Positions 1-9,362 are shown, numbered from the stretch's first letter. The stretch is 58,253 nt of DNA from Bacteroidia bacterium (GCA_025362575.1 JANYIQ010000112.1:1-58253); one strand, 5' to 3'. Notes: a model not told the origin generated them from the sequence alone. Numbers and translations: made by a program.

Positions 1-1
1 C

Positions 2-484
2 GATGTAAAAGAAAGCTGGGATGCTTCCATTCATCCTTTAACTTCTTCTGACGAGATCGTTAAAAAGGTGATGGCGGCCAATTCGAAGGCTGTTGTAATT
101 ACGGGGGGAGAACCGTTGATCTATAACTTAGATTATTTAACATCAGAATTCAAGAAAAAAAACATCGAAACTTTCATCGAAACTTCAGGAGCTTATCCTT
201 TAAGCGGGCAATGGAACTGGATCTGTTTATCGCCAAAAAAAACCATGCCGGCAAGAACGGAAGTGTGTGAAAAAGCAAACGAATTAAAGATCATTGTGCA
301 TAACAAACACGATCTTATTTTTGCTGAAGAGCAGGCAGAAAAAGTTTCAAATAGCTGTTATTTATTCTTGCAGCCGGAATGGAGCAAGCGCGAGGAAATG
401 ATGCCGGAAATAATCGGGTACGTAAAAACACATCAAAAATGGATGATCTCCATTCAAACCCACAAATACATGAACATTCCTTAG
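2..484 (+). CDS. queE: 7-carboxy-7-deazaguanine synthase, C-terminal part (5' truncated by window edge)
   Basis: The reading frame is open from base 2 and begins DVKESWDA, the stretch that follows the radical-SAM cysteine motif in QueE; the CxxxCxxC part itself lies outside the window. VITGGEPL at about residues 33-40 is the radical-SAM GGE motif that binds the SAM amino group. The protein ends with IQTHKYMNIP, the usual QueE C-terminus, so the 3' end is intact. QueE makes 7-carboxy-7-deazaguanine from CPH4 in the preQ0/queuosine pathway. GTG and ATG codons at 68 and 71 are internal, not starts. The next gene starts 126 bases downstream and looks unrelated in function. Confidence 0.88.
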   Translation, partial: DVKESWDASIHPLTSSDEIVKKVMAANSKAVVITGGEPLIYNLDYLTSEFKKKNIETFIETSGAYPLSGQWNWICLSPKKTMPARTEVCEKANELKIIVHNKHDLIFAEEQAEKVSNSCYLFLQPEWSKREEMMPEIIGYVKTHQKWMISIQTHKYMNIP

Positions 485-610
485 GGGAATTTTCATCTGA
501 CAAAGCCTTTAACGCGTTGGATTGATACCCTAAGGGTTGAATTTACCATTCATCAAGTATTTTAGCCCCTGAGGTGTTAAATTCGTATTTTTAGTTCACA
601 AATTAACGAT

Positions 611-1651
611 TTGAATAAGAGACAAAAAATATACTGGTGGTGTCAGATCTGCGGATGGTTATTCTTCATAATCATTAACCTCGTTTTTTTTCAGTTAAGC
701 ACTAAAACACCCCTTAATTACATCCTTTTCTATTTGTTACAATTGCCCATCGGTATTTCGTTAACGCATGTGTATCGGTTTTTTATTTTGAAGTGGAGCA
801 TCCTCACCTATAAGATCATCTATCAAATTTTAGTGATCGTTCTTTCAAGCATTGTGTTGTCTGTTCTTTTCTTTTTCACGAATATAACTACCGGTTTGTT
901 GTTTTCAATTCCGCTAAATAAAATAGTATCGCTGGCATCGGTTGAAGTGATAATTAACAATACCATTCCATTTATTTTCTGGTCACTGATCTATTTCGGA
1001 TTTCATTATTTGCAGAATTATAAACGTACCGAAATTCAAAATTTGCGCTGGGAAGCTTCGAGTAAAGATATTGAGTTGAATAAATTAAAGTCGCAGTTAA
1101 ATCCGCACTTTATGTTCAACAGCATGAACAGCATAAGGGCTTTGATCGATGAAGATCCTGGAAAGGCAAAGGAAGCGGTTACCAAATTATCAAACATCCT
1201 TCGCAATACCTTATTAATGAATAAGAATAAAGAAATTTTGCTGGAGGAAGAATTAAGCATTGTAAAAGATTATCTTGATCTTGAACACATTCGTTACGAA
1301 GAACGTTTGCAATACAATTTTGAAGTGGAGCCGGAGAGTCTTAAAATAAAGGTCCCACCATTAATTGTGCAAACCCAGGTTGAGAATGCTATTAAGCACG
1401 GAATATCAAAATTATCAAAAGGAGGAAAGGTTTCCGTAACATCGCACATTAAGAATAACAATTTAAGTATTGAAATAAAAAATACCGGAACGATCGGTCT
1501 TGAAAAACCGGAAACGGGGTTCGGACTCGTGAACAGTAAGCAGCGCCTTGATCTGCTTTATGGTGCAAAGGCAAGCATTGAAATTACAAATACGGATCAA
1601 GAAGAAGTTTTAGTGAGAATAAACATTCCTTTAAGCAATAAAAATCAATAA
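611..1651 (+). CDS. LytS-family sensor histidine kinase
   Basis: The 346-residue protein has an N-terminal membrane region of about four hydrophobic segments (residues 10-130) and no obvious periplasmic sensor domain. It then carries a His_kinase domain (PF06580 type) with QLNPHFMFNSMN, phospho-acceptor His166. The HATPase part shows an N box VENAIKHG (257-264) and a G box TGFGLVNSKQRL (302-313). The start codon is TTG; no better upstream start is visible. The response regulator begins five bases after the stop, so the two form one transcription unit. The signal sensed cannot be read from the sequence. Confidence 0.93.
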   Translation: MNKRQKIYWWCQICGWLFFIIINLVFFQLSTKTPLNYILFYLLQLPIGISLTHVYRFFILKWSILTYKIIYQILVIVLSSIVLSVLFFFTNITTGLLFSIPLNKIVSLASVEVIINNTIPFIFWSLIYFGFHYLQNYKRTEIQNLRWEASSKDIELNKLKSQLNPHFMFNSMNSIRALIDEDPGKAKEAVTKLSNILRNTLLMNKNKEILLEEELSIVKDYLDLEHIRYEERLQYNFEVEPESLKIKVPPLIVQTQVENAIKHGISKLSKGGKVSVTSHIKNNNLSIEIKNTGTIGLEKPETGFGLVNSKQRLDLLYGAKASIEITNTDQEEVLVRINIPLSNKNQ

Positions 1652-1656
1652 AATAT

Positions 1657-2370
1657 ATGAAAGCAATAATCATAGACGATGAACGTTTGGCGCGTCAGGA
1701 ATTAAAAAACCTGCTTGCCGTTCATAAAGAAATAGAAGTTGTAGCCGAGTGCAGTAATGCGGAAGAGGCCAAAGAAAAAATTGCAGAAATTTCTCCCGAT
1801 GTGATATTTCTTGATATACAAATGCCCGGTAAAACCGGACTTGAACTATTGGAAGAAATATCGGCTTTGCCTGAAGTGGTGTTTGTTACTGCTTACGACG
1901 AGTATGCTATTCGGGCTTTTGAAGTAAATGCTTTAGATTATCTTTTAAAGCCCGTGCAGCCTCAGCGACTTGCCGAAACCATTAGAAAACTGGCAAATAA
2001 AGAATCGGCAGACAAAGGCGAAAACAATACCCCTTTAAAAGAAGGCGATCAGGTTTTTGTTAAGGATGGCGAAAAGTGCTGGTTTGTATCTCTAGAAAAT
2101 ATTCGTTTGTTTGAATCGGAAGGAAATTATGTTCGTGTTTATTTTGAAAATTTCAGACCAATGATCTTACGCAGTTTGAATAGCCTTGAAACCCGCTTAC
2201 CCGAAAAATCATTTTTCAGGGCAAGCCGAAAACACATCATTAATTTGAAATGGGTAGATAATATTGAAACCTGGTTCAATGGCGGTTTAATGGTAAAATT
2301 AAAAGGAGGACAGGAAGTGGAGATCTCGCGCCGTCAGGCTGTAAAATTGAAGGATCTAATGAGCCTGTAA
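1657..2370 (+). CDS. LytTR-family response regulator
   Basis: This 237-residue protein has an N-terminal receiver domain with the acidic pair D7/D8, phospho-acceptor D53 in FLDIQMPG, a conserved Thr in VFVTAYDEY and Lys98 in LLKPVQ. The second half (about 130-237) is a LytTR DNA-binding domain, recognisable from the segment around FESEGNYVRVYF and FRASRKHIINL. It is the partner of the kinase just upstream. It may control the secreted metalloprotease that follows 111 bases later, but that is an inference from position only. Confidence 0.94.
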   Translation: MKAIIIDDERLARQELKNLLAVHKEIEVVAECSNAEEAKEKIAEISPDVIFLDIQMPGKTGLELLEEISALPEVVFVTAYDEYAIRAFEVNALDYLLKPVQPQRLAETIRKLANKESADKGENNTPLKEGDQVFVKDGEKCWFVSLENIRLFESEGNYVRVYFENFRPMILRSLNSLETRLPEKSFFRASRKHIINLKWVDNIETWFNGGLMVKLKGGQEVEISRRQAVKLKDLMSL

Positions 2371-2423
2371 ACTAGGAGTTTAAGAATAATGTAAAAATTG
2401 TTGAATCTAAAAAAGCTTTAGAT

Positions 2424-2454
2424 TTTGAAATTTCAAACAAATGGATTAACTTTA
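2424..2454 (+). promoter_or_regulatory. Candidate Bacteroidota-type promoter of the M43 protease gene
   Basis: TTTG at 2424-2427 and TAACTTTA at 2447-2454 are 19 bases apart, close to the Bacteroidota sigma pattern TTTG / TAnnTTTG (the last base is A instead of G). The predicted transcript would begin about 20 bases before the ATG at 2482. Confidence 0.42.
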
Positions 2455-2481
2455 TAATAACTAAAAACAAACACTATAAAC

Positions 2482-4845
2482 ATGAAAAAAAATCTACAAA
2501 CAACTGCCTTAGCGATTGCGTTAGCGATTGGTTCGGTTAGTGCCCAAACGGGTAAAGTAGCGTCAAAAAACCAACCCGTTCTGACGAACAACGTAAGTTC
2601 TTCTCCGGCAGTTAATCAAGCATTAACTAGAGGTTGTGGTACGCAAATTCCAAGTGCAGAATGGGATGCTTGGTTTAACAAAGAAGTTGAAAAATTCATA
2701 GCTGCAAATCCGGGCGGAAAAAGTCAGATGGCGGCTTATACAATTCCTATTGTATTCCACATTATCCATACTGGTCAAGCTTCAGGTACCTACCCGAACT
2801 TAAATATTGCACAGATCAACTCACAGTTAACTGTGTTGAATCAAGATTATGCAAGTAATGGTTTAAATGTTGGAAATCTTCCAGCTGTTTTTGCTTCTGC
2901 AAAAGCGAATACAAACGTTACTTTTTGCATGGCGCAAAAAAATCCAACAGGTTCAACTTTGGTTGAGCCGGGCGTAGATCGTATCGCTTGTTCATCAAAA
3001 GGTTGGGCTAACCCAACTTCATTTACAAGCATGAGTACTTTCCAGAACTTTATTGATGGTACTGTAAAGCCAAACTCTATTTGGGATCCAACTCGTTATT
3101 TTAACGTATGGGTAACTGATTGTGCTAGTGCTGTAGGTTTATTAGGTTATGCTACTTTCCCTATCGGAACTGGTTTAGTTGGTATTACTGGTAACGGTAC
3201 AGCTACAACTGACGGCGTGTGGTGTTATTCAGCAGCTATTGGGTCTAACTCAATTTTTGCCGGTGGAACTTATGCAGCTCCTTATAACAAAGGAAGAACT
3301 TTAGTTCACGAAGCTGGTCACTGGATGGGTTTACGCCACATTTGGGGAGATGGTACTTGCTTAACTGACTATTGTAATGATACTCCTCCTGCTCAAACTT
3401 CTAACTTCAGCTGCTCAAGCGGTTGTACAGGAGGTTGTTTCACTGCTCCATACAAATCTGGTGTTTGTGCCGGTAATACAACTGGTGAAATGACTCAGAA
3501 CTTCATGGATTATACTGATGATGCTTGTATGTACATTTTCACAAATGATCAAACAACTCGTATCCAAACTGCAATGGCTAATGGAACTTACCGTTCTCAG
3601 TTAACTGCAAGTTCAGCAACTTTATGTTCTTTATCAGCTGCAACTCCAACTGCTAACATCTTAGTTCCTGCTACTGCTTGTTCTGGTGCTGCGGTTACTA
3701 CAACTAACAACTCATTAGGAACTCCTGCCCCAACTTATGTTTGGTCTACCACTCCTGCTGCAGGTGTTACTTATAATCCAAATAACACTGCAAGTAACCC
3801 GCAAATTACTTTTGCAACTGCAGGTGCTTATACAGTTAGCTGCGTTGCAACAAACTCTTTAGGATCTAACTCAAACAGTAAAAACATTTCAATTACAGCA
3901 TGTGCTACTATTTGTAATGATACTATCATGAACATCACAAATACTCAAACCTTAACTTTAGCTACAGCCGGTTCTGATACTACAACTCCTGGTTGCAGCC
4001 CTAAAGCTGGTTATATCTTTGGTTCTAACTGTTACCAGGATCAAGAGAAAGCGGAATTCTTCCCTTTAAGCTTATACAGCTCTATCTCTACTCCTAAGAT
4101 CGTTTCAGTTATTGCTATCTTCTATAAAGACGGTACAAAAGGAACTGGTGGAACAGGTTCAGTTAACGTTCCAATGAAGATCTATAACGGTACAATGGCT
4201 GGTGGTCCAACCGGAACTACAACTCCGCTTGCTACAGTTAACGCTAACATGTCAACAATCTTAGCTGCTGCCTCAACTAACTCAGTTAACTACTGTGGTC
4301 AGGCTGGTATCGTTTATACTAACCCGATCTTAAAACCATATCGTTATTTATTAGCAACTCCGGTAGCTGCGCCAGCAACTAATGGATTCTTCGCTTCTAT
4401 CAAAATCCCTACCACTGCAGGTGATACAGCAGTAGTAATGCACGCTGCAGCAGGAACTGGTACAAACTGGGAATATTGGAGTCCAAGTAACTGGTACAAC
4501 GTTTCAACTGCATGGACTGGATTTAATGCTAGCATGGCTATATTACCTGAGATCACTTGTAATCCAACTGCAATTAACATGAACAGTATGTTAGACAAAA
4601 ACATTGCTATCATGCCAAACCCTTCAACAGGTATTGTTAACGTTATGACTTTCTTGCCAAATGCACAGGATATCAATATCACTGTAACAAACATGTTAGG
4701 TCAGATGATCTCTAGTACAGATTTCACTAACGTTACAAGTAACTCATTTACTGTTGATCTTACTTCTAAAGACAATGGTGTTTACTTTATCTCTATCCGT
4801 AATGGAGAAGAGCGTATAGTAAAACGTGTTGTTATTGCTAAGTAA
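2482..4845 (+). CDS. Secreted M43 (pappalysin-like) metalloprotease with PKD and T9SS sorting domain
   Basis: A signal peptide covers residues 1-21, ending at SVSAQ. The catalytic domain carries the metzincin motif HEAGHWMGLRH (His276, Glu277, His280, His286 plus WGD) and a downstream Met-turn NFMDYTDD (Met342), as in the M43 family. A PKD-like domain follows at about 390-475 (ending VSCVATNSLGSNS). The last 75 residues, from IAIMPNPSTGIVNV to RIVKRVVIAK, are a type A T9SS C-terminal sorting domain. The protein is therefore exported by T9SS and probably released or anchored at the cell surface. It is followed by a strong terminator and preceded by a two-component system. Confidence 0.93.
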   Translation: MKKNLQTTALAIALAIGSVSAQTGKVASKNQPVLTNNVSSSPAVNQALTRGCGTQIPSAEWDAWFNKEVEKFIAANPGGKSQMAAYTIPIVFHIIHTGQASGTYPNLNIAQINSQLTVLNQDYASNGLNVGNLPAVFASAKANTNVTFCMAQKNPTGSTLVEPGVDRIACSSKGWANPTSFTSMSTFQNFIDGTVKPNSIWDPTRYFNVWVTDCASAVGLLGYATFPIGTGLVGITGNGTATTDGVWCYSAAIGSNSIFAGGTYAAPYNKGRTLVHEAGHWMGLRHIWGDGTCLTDYCNDTPPAQTSNFSCSSGCTGGCFTAPYKSGVCAGNTTGEMTQNFMDYTDDACMYIFTNDQTTRIQTAMANGTYRSQLTASSATLCSLSAATPTANILVPATACSGAAVTTTNNSLGTPAPTYVWSTTPAAGVTYNPNNTASNPQITFATAGAYTVSCVATNSLGSNSNSKNISITACATICNDTIMNITNTQTLTLATAGSDTTTPGCSPKAGYIFGSNCYQDQEKAEFFPLSLYSSISTPKIVSVIAIFYKDGTKGTGGTGSVNVPMKIYNGTMAGGPTGTTTPLATVNANMSTILAAASTNSVNYCGQAGIVYTNPILKPYRYLLATPVAAPATNGFFASIKIPTTAGDTAVVMHAAAGTGTNWEYWSPSNWYNVSTAWTGFNASMAILPEITCNPTAINMNSMLDKNIAIMPNPSTGIVNVMTFLPNAQDINITVTNMLGQMISSTDFTNVTSNSFTVDLTSKDNGVYFISIRNGEERIVKRVVIAK

Positions 4846-4865
4846 TAATCTCTAATATAAATTGT

Positions 4866-4898
4866 AAAGGCGGTCCGGTTGGACCGCCTTTCTTTTTT
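4866..4898 (+). terminator. Rho-independent terminator of the M43 protease gene
   Basis: An 11-bp perfect stem AAAGGCGGTCC / GGACCGCCTTT (4866-4876 with 4881-4891) with a GGTT loop is followed by CTTTTTT. It lies 20 bases after the protease stop codon. Confidence 0.93.
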
Positions 4899-5237
4899 AT
4901 AAAATGTTTCGTGCGAAACTAATTATTATATAAGATCAAGGTGTTCCTAAGTAAAGTCAGAGTCATATTAACCTGAACTGACAGGAAATATTTGGATCTC
5001 CTGCTGTTCGGGATATTCGTCGTAGGTGTTAGAAACGTGAGGAATTGTATATCTACCAATGGCACTTCTGCTCTTTTTAATTTATTCTATTAATTTTTGG
5101 CTCCTTTGGAGCCGACAGACTAACAACTTAACTCAGGAGTGGTTTATATTAATAAAAAACAATTAGTGTTTCATGATAAACCTCGGAGGGGCGACGTTTC
5201 CAAGGTTTCGAACCGTTGACATTCGATACAAACTAAA
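4899..5237. repeat. Non-coding interval with several short palindromes, possible relic of a dispersed repeat
   Basis: No credible gene lies here. The interval holds three perfect small palindromes: GTTTCG-TG-CGAAAC at 4906-4919, GGCTCC-TTT-GGAGCC at 5099-5113 and CCTC-G-GAGG at 5181-5189, the last followed by GGCGAC. Phrases such as GGAGCCGACA and GGAGGGGCGAC resemble short dispersed intergenic repeats I know from Bacteroidota genomes. Copy number cannot be judged from this window. The region separates two genes whose 3' ends face each other. Confidence 0.4.
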
Positions 5238-6533
5238 TCACTTATTAAAATACTTCAGCGTTGCTTCTAAGTATGATTTTGCAACGTAATGAATGCGCTC
5301 CGGTACTTTGTAACCATAGGTAACGTAGTTGCAGGAGTTAAGCCAGGCACTTTCGTAAATATTATCCTGATATAAACTCTCACCATAAACTAAGGGAGAA
5401 TTAATATAACGGGTTAAAATGAGGTTGCGGCAAAACACACCGTCCTGAGAACACTTAATGCCTTTTTCGCATAAATAATCGGCATCGTTTGGTTTGGCAA
5501 TTGTTATGTTGAGGTTTTTGGATAATGATCTAACCGTGTGCTGGCTTAGGTTTTCAGACTTATTAATTTGTTTGGTGAGAAGCAATCGCAAAAAATGTAA
5601 TTTGTTGTTTGTTTTTTTTAGATCTGATCTTACAAAGGCGCCTCCAATAAAACACATGGTGAAATTTTTAGTACTTGCTTTAGCCCAGGGCGCATTTTTT
5701 TCGTCAACGTTGAAGTGAAGAATAATGGTTAGATCGGGATCTAATGTATTGATCTTTGTAGCTCTTGCCACCAACTCGTAATCACGAAAAAAACGCCAGA
5801 AGAACATTTCTTTATTCAAACTCATGTAGTTATTGTATTGTTCGTTTGTTATCTCGTTAATTTGCTTTAGACTGTCTAAGGTGGGCTTGCGGCGCTTGTT
5901 GTACCAGTAGTAATAAGGCACATTGAACGCAGTTGTGTTCTGTGCATTGCGGCTTAAAAACACTTTAGCACCTTGTTCTTCGAGCATTGCTTTTAAAATT
6001 TGTGCCGTTAAAAAAGTGAGCTGTCCTTCAACTAATTTAATGGTATCTTTTTCGTTACCGTAACTCACAAAGTTGATGAATTTGCCTTCTACTTTTGAAT
6101 CGATGATGTTTGATGAGAAATGCCCCGGATCTAATGCAATACGATATCCGGTTAAGGGTTTGTTGCTTTTTGCAAGGCGTTGTTTTGTGATCTCGTCTTT
6201 GCGTTTTGTTAAGGTATCTAATTGATATTTTAAACTGTCTAATTGTTGTCTGCTGAATTTTTTGGTGCCTTTTAAGTTGTACAAATTGATCTGATCCTTA
6301 ACCGAAAAATTTTCAAGATAAGCGGATACAACCGGAATTTCGTTCTCGTATACAGAAAACTCTTTTTTACCATTTGAATTTACAATGTAAATAACGTTTT
6401 TTTCAAACAGTACGGAGCTGTTCAACGAATTTTTGAGGTTAAGGTATTTATCAAAACGTTCCTTGCATTCGGCTATTGATTGAGAGAACAAATGGCCGGT
6501 GGCAATGAACAGAAGAAATACTATTAGCCGCAT
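5238..6533 (-). CDS. Secreted N-acetylmuramoyl-L-alanine amidase (Amidase_3-like)
   Basis: A signal peptide covers about residues 1-18 (ends LFSQS). A charged helical stretch at about 80-125 precedes the catalytic domain. The domain opens with RIALDPGH (zinc ligand His138), continues with VEGQLTFLTAQIL (Glu169) and LEEQGAKVFLSR, and has ILHFN with His273, matching the His/Glu/His zinc set of Amidase_3 enzymes, which cleave the bond between MurNAc and the stem peptide. Insertions between these motifs make it longer (431 residues) and more divergent than AmiC. The enzyme should act in the periplasm or outside. It is a single-gene unit. Confidence 0.78.
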   Translation of the reverse strand: MRLIVFLLFIATGHLFSQSIAECKERFDKYLNLKNSLNSSVLFEKNVIYIVNSNGKKEFSVYENEIPVVSAYLENFSVKDQINLYNLKGTKKFSRQQLDSLKYQLDTLTKRKDEITKQRLAKSNKPLTGYRIALDPGHFSSNIIDSKVEGKFINFVSYGNEKDTIKLVEGQLTFLTAQILKAMLEEQGAKVFLSRNAQNTTAFNVPYYYWYNKRRKPTLDSLKQINEITNEQYNNYMSLNKEMFFWRFFRDYELVARATKINTLDPDLTIILHFNVDEKNAPWAKASTKNFTMCFIGGAFVRSDLKKTNNKLHFLRLLLTKQINKSENLSQHTVRSLSKNLNITIAKPNDADYLCEKGIKCSQDGVFCRNLILTRYINSPLVYGESLYQDNIYESAWLNSCNYVTYGYKVPERIHYVAKSYLEATLKYFNK

Positions 6534-6606
6534 AGCCGCAAATTTAATCAGAATTTAGTATATTCAAAGTGTTTTCCACTTGGTGGTGGATTTACCAAAA
6601 GCAACA

Positions 6607-7017
6607 ATGTTATCGCAACCGCAAATAGAAGATCTGAAAAAGGAAGTTTCCTTTAAAACTTCCCGTTCCGGCGGTAAAGGCGGACAAAACGTAAATAAGG
6701 TAGAGACTAAAGTTGAGCTTTTATTTAGTGTTGAGGGTTCTGCTACCCTAAGCGATGAACAAAAACAGGATGTAAAGCAAAAACTAAAAAATCGCATCAA
6801 TGAAGACGGCATCTTTAAGTTAACAGAGGAAAAATCACGATCGCAATTTGTAAACAAAGAAGCGGCTTTCGAAAAATTCGTTGGTCTGCTGAATAAGGCC
6901 TTTGTGAAACAGAAAAAAAGAAAACCTACAAAAATAAGTAAGGCGAAAAAAGCAAAACGACTCGATTCTAAAAAGAGCAGGGGAGAACTAAAAAGTTTAA
7001 GAAGAAAATTATTTTAA
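6607..7017 (+). CDS. arfB: Alternative ribosome-rescue factor, ArfB-type peptidyl-tRNA hydrolase
   Basis: The protein of 136 residues has the release-factor motif SGGKGGQNVNKVETKVEL with GGQ at 25-27, and a basic C-terminal tail rich in Lys/Arg (KQKKRKPTKISKAKKAKR) that in ArfB enters the empty mRNA channel of stalled ribosomes. This catalytic domain plus tail, without stop-codon recognition domains, is the ArfB (YaeJ) layout. I chose ATG at 6607 rather than the in-frame TTG at 6580 because the family normally begins a few residues before the first helix. The MBOAT gene starts on the next base after the stop, so they are co-transcribed. Confidence 0.9.
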   Translation: MLSQPQIEDLKKEVSFKTSRSGGKGGQNVNKVETKVELLFSVEGSATLSDEQKQDVKQKLKNRINEDGIFKLTEEKSRSQFVNKEAAFEKFVGLLNKAFVKQKKRKPTKISKAKKAKRLDSKKSRGELKSLRRKLF

Positions 7018-8424
7018 TTGCTGTTCAACTCACTCATATTTACCGTTTTTTTACCGATAGTGTTTGTGGTCTATTGGCTCCTGCCGCAGCGTTTCAGGAA
7101 TTATCATTTATTGATCAGTTCATATTTATTTTATTTCTCTTACAATCCCTGGTTCTTAATTTTACTGTTCGGTACTTCTGCATTTGACTACTGGTGCGCC
7201 TTAAAAGTTCAAAGTTCTAGAGTTCAAAGTTTAAAGAAACTCTATTTAAGTTTGAGTGTCATCAGTAACATTGGTGTTTTGGTTGCCTTCAAATATGTCG
7301 TTTTCTTTTATAATACCTCAATAACATTGTTTGGAGGCGAGCATACTTTATTGAATAGTTTAATTATTCCCGCCGGCTTATCGTTTTACACGTTTCAGTC
7401 TTTAAGCTACACCATTGATGTATACAGAGGTAAATACAAAGCCGACGATACCTTTTTCAATTTTCTGCTTTATGTTTCTTTCTTCCCTCATATGGTAGCC
7501 GGACCAGTTGTGCGTTACAACAGTTTAATGCCGCAGTTTAAGGTAGCACATTATTTTAAGAATGTAGATTGGGAGGGTTTTGCCAAGCTTTGCATTTGGG
7601 GTTATTTTAAAAAAATGGTGATAGCCGACAATCTCTCGGAATTAGTGGATCCGGTTTTTGCAAAGCTCAATGATTTTAATTCTCTCGAAATACTTTTGGG
7701 GGGATTTTTATTTGTCATTCAGGTGTATTGCGATTTTAGCGGCTATTCTGATATTGCAACCGGTGTTTCTAAATTATTCGGCATAAATTTATCATTGAAC
7801 TGGCGTCGTCCTTTGCTGTCAAGGTCTTTGCGTGAATTCTGGACCCGCAATCACATCAGCATCACTACTTGGTTTCGCGATTACGTTTATATATCATTAG
7901 GCGGAAACCGGGTGAATTATTCGCGATGGCTTTTTAATATTTTTGCTGTTTTCCTGATCAGCGCGTTATGGCATGGCGCTAATTTTACATTTGTGATCTG
8001 GGGAGCAATGCATGGTACATTTTATATTTTTGAGATCCTTCTGAAGAAAAAATTCCCTGAATTTAAGGCGCCAAAATTCTCGGGCTGGCTGTATTTAATA
8101 GCCTTCCACACCCTTTCTCTAATGGCCTTTAGAGCCAGTAGTATAGCCGATCTCAGTTATATTTACCGGCATCTATTCATCGATGTAAATTATTCTGAAG
8201 GGATACAGTCTGTTATTTCTATAAAAGACCGTTTGTTTTTTTATATCTGTGTTTTTCTGATAGGAGTTCTGTTTCTTAAAGAAATACTGGAGGAATATAC
8301 TTTTTCGGATAATTTAGAAAAATTTAAGAATAGATTCAAGCCTTATGCTTACATTATTTTAGTGGCCAGCATTTTTATACTGGGAAATTTTAATGCCAAC
8401 GAATTTATTTATTTTCAATTTTGA
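7018..8424 (+). CDS. MBOAT-family O-acyltransferase (AlgI-like)
   Basis: This 468-residue multi-pass membrane protein begins MLFNSLIFTVFLP and has FWTRNHISITTWFRDYVY (274-291) and the active-site segment ISALWHGANF with catalytic His319, all hallmarks of the AlgI/DltB-type MBOAT enzymes that move acyl groups across the membrane to an extracytoplasmic acceptor. The start codon is TTG, directly after the arfB stop. The stop overlaps the start of the SGNH gene, the usual partner that completes acyl transfer. The acceptor is not identified. Bases 7206-7231 contain an 11-bp direct repeat that encodes VQSSRVQSL, in a cytoplasmic or loop position. Confidence 0.92.
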   Translation: MLFNSLIFTVFLPIVFVVYWLLPQRFRNYHLLISSYLFYFSYNPWFLILLFGTSAFDYWCALKVQSSRVQSLKKLYLSLSVISNIGVLVAFKYVVFFYNTSITLFGGEHTLLNSLIIPAGLSFYTFQSLSYTIDVYRGKYKADDTFFNFLLYVSFFPHMVAGPVVRYNSLMPQFKVAHYFKNVDWEGFAKLCIWGYFKKMVIADNLSELVDPVFAKLNDFNSLEILLGGFLFVIQVYCDFSGYSDIATGVSKLFGINLSLNWRRPLLSRSLREFWTRNHISITTWFRDYVYISLGGNRVNYSRWLFNIFAVFLISALWHGANFTFVIWGAMHGTFYIFEILLKKKFPEFKAPKFSGWLYLIAFHTLSLMAFRASSIADLSYIYRHLFIDVNYSEGIQSVISIKDRLFFYICVFLIGVLFLKEILEEYTFSDNLEKFKNRFKPYAYIILVASIFILGNFNANEFIYFQF

Positions 8425-9362
8425 TAAAGAGAGTTTCAATATATATTGCATTTGTTGTTTTGTCACTTTATAGTTTCAGAGATTTCATGAACATTGGTAT
8501 TCGAAGAAACAAAGCGGGTGTTTTTGAAAAATATAATACCATGTTCCTGAAAAAGAACAATTACAATGTTTTGTTTTTGGGTTCATCGCGAACAGAAATG
8601 CATTTTGATCCAAAACTCTTCGATTCTATTACAGGATCAAATTCTTATAATATCGGTGTAACAGGCGCAACGCCAAGGATCGCCTTTAAAATACTAAAGG
8701 CTTATTGCAGCAAAAGTAGTTTACCGGATTATTTGATCTTTGATGTGGACATTCATTTTCTGAAATATGGTTTTGATATCATTAATCATTTTCCAAGGTA
8801 TTTTCCATATCTAAAAAATGAAGTTCTTCTGGAAGAATTTAATCAGATCGATGATCGCTTTAAGCAGTTTAAGTATAATCCCTTTTATTCATTACCTTAT
8901 TCAAATATTAATTTGCTAAGTGTTTCTTTACATGGTTGGCTAAATATACCGGGTAAATACGATACCTGTTACTATAAAGGATTTGCAGGAACTGTTAGAG
9001 GAGAACTGGAAACTTTGCCCGTTAAAAGATTCTATACTTTTTTTAATGTTAAAGAACGCCAGTATCTGGATTCTATCATTAATTTTTCAAAGAAAAATAA
9101 TGTAAAACTGCTTCTTATCACCTCACCAATGTTTGGAGGAGGTAAACTTGAAATGATCAATAAACCGCAAATTACCGCTCAGATCAAAAACATAGCCATA
9201 AGCAATGGAATTAACTACCTTGATTTTTCTGAATTTGCGCCCTCAAATAAGCGTCAATACTATATAGATTACTATCATATGACATCAAGCGGGGCAAATG
9301 CCTTTACCAGAGAATTCAGCCTTCATTTCTCACAATATTTTGATAAAAAAACCGTTAAGTAG
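8421..9362 (+). CDS. SGNH-like acyltransferase partner of the MBOAT protein
   Basis: The protein has one N-terminal membrane anchor (about residues 4-18) and then an SGNH-type fold: VLFLGSSRTEMHFDP (GSSR at 54-57, nucleophile Ser) near the start and DYYHMTSSGANAF with Asp283 and His286 near the end, the DxxH pair. Such proteins work outside the membrane with an MBOAT partner in acylating polysaccharides, as AlgJ/AlgX or DltD do. The start codon TTG at 8421 overlaps the MBOAT stop (TTGA), which suggests translational coupling. The C-terminal length (313 residues) is normal for the class. Confidence 0.85.
   Translation: MIKRVSIYIAFVVLSLYSFRDFMNIGIRRNKAGVFEKYNTMFLKKNNYNVLFLGSSRTEMHFDPKLFDSITGSNSYNIGVTGATPRIAFKILKAYCSKSSLPDYLIFDVDIHFLKYGFDIINHFPRYFPYLKNEVLLEEFNQIDDRFKQFKYNPFYSLPYSNINLLSVSLHGWLNIPGKYDTCYYKGFAGTVRGELETLPVKRFYTFFNVKERQYLDSIINFSKKNNVKLLLITSPMFGGGKLEMINKPQITAQIKNIAISNGINYLDFSEFAPSNKRQYYIDYYHMTSSGANAFTREFSLHFSQYFDKKTVK

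Noticed and set aside
4344-4694. A 116-residue minus-strand frame inside the M43 protease gene.
   Set aside because: It is antisense to a well-supported coding region with strong codon bias and has no recognisable domain.
5160-5237. A T-arm-like phrase GGTTTCGAACC suggested a tRNA.
   Set aside because: No acceptor, D or anticodon arm can be formed around it in the required spacing.
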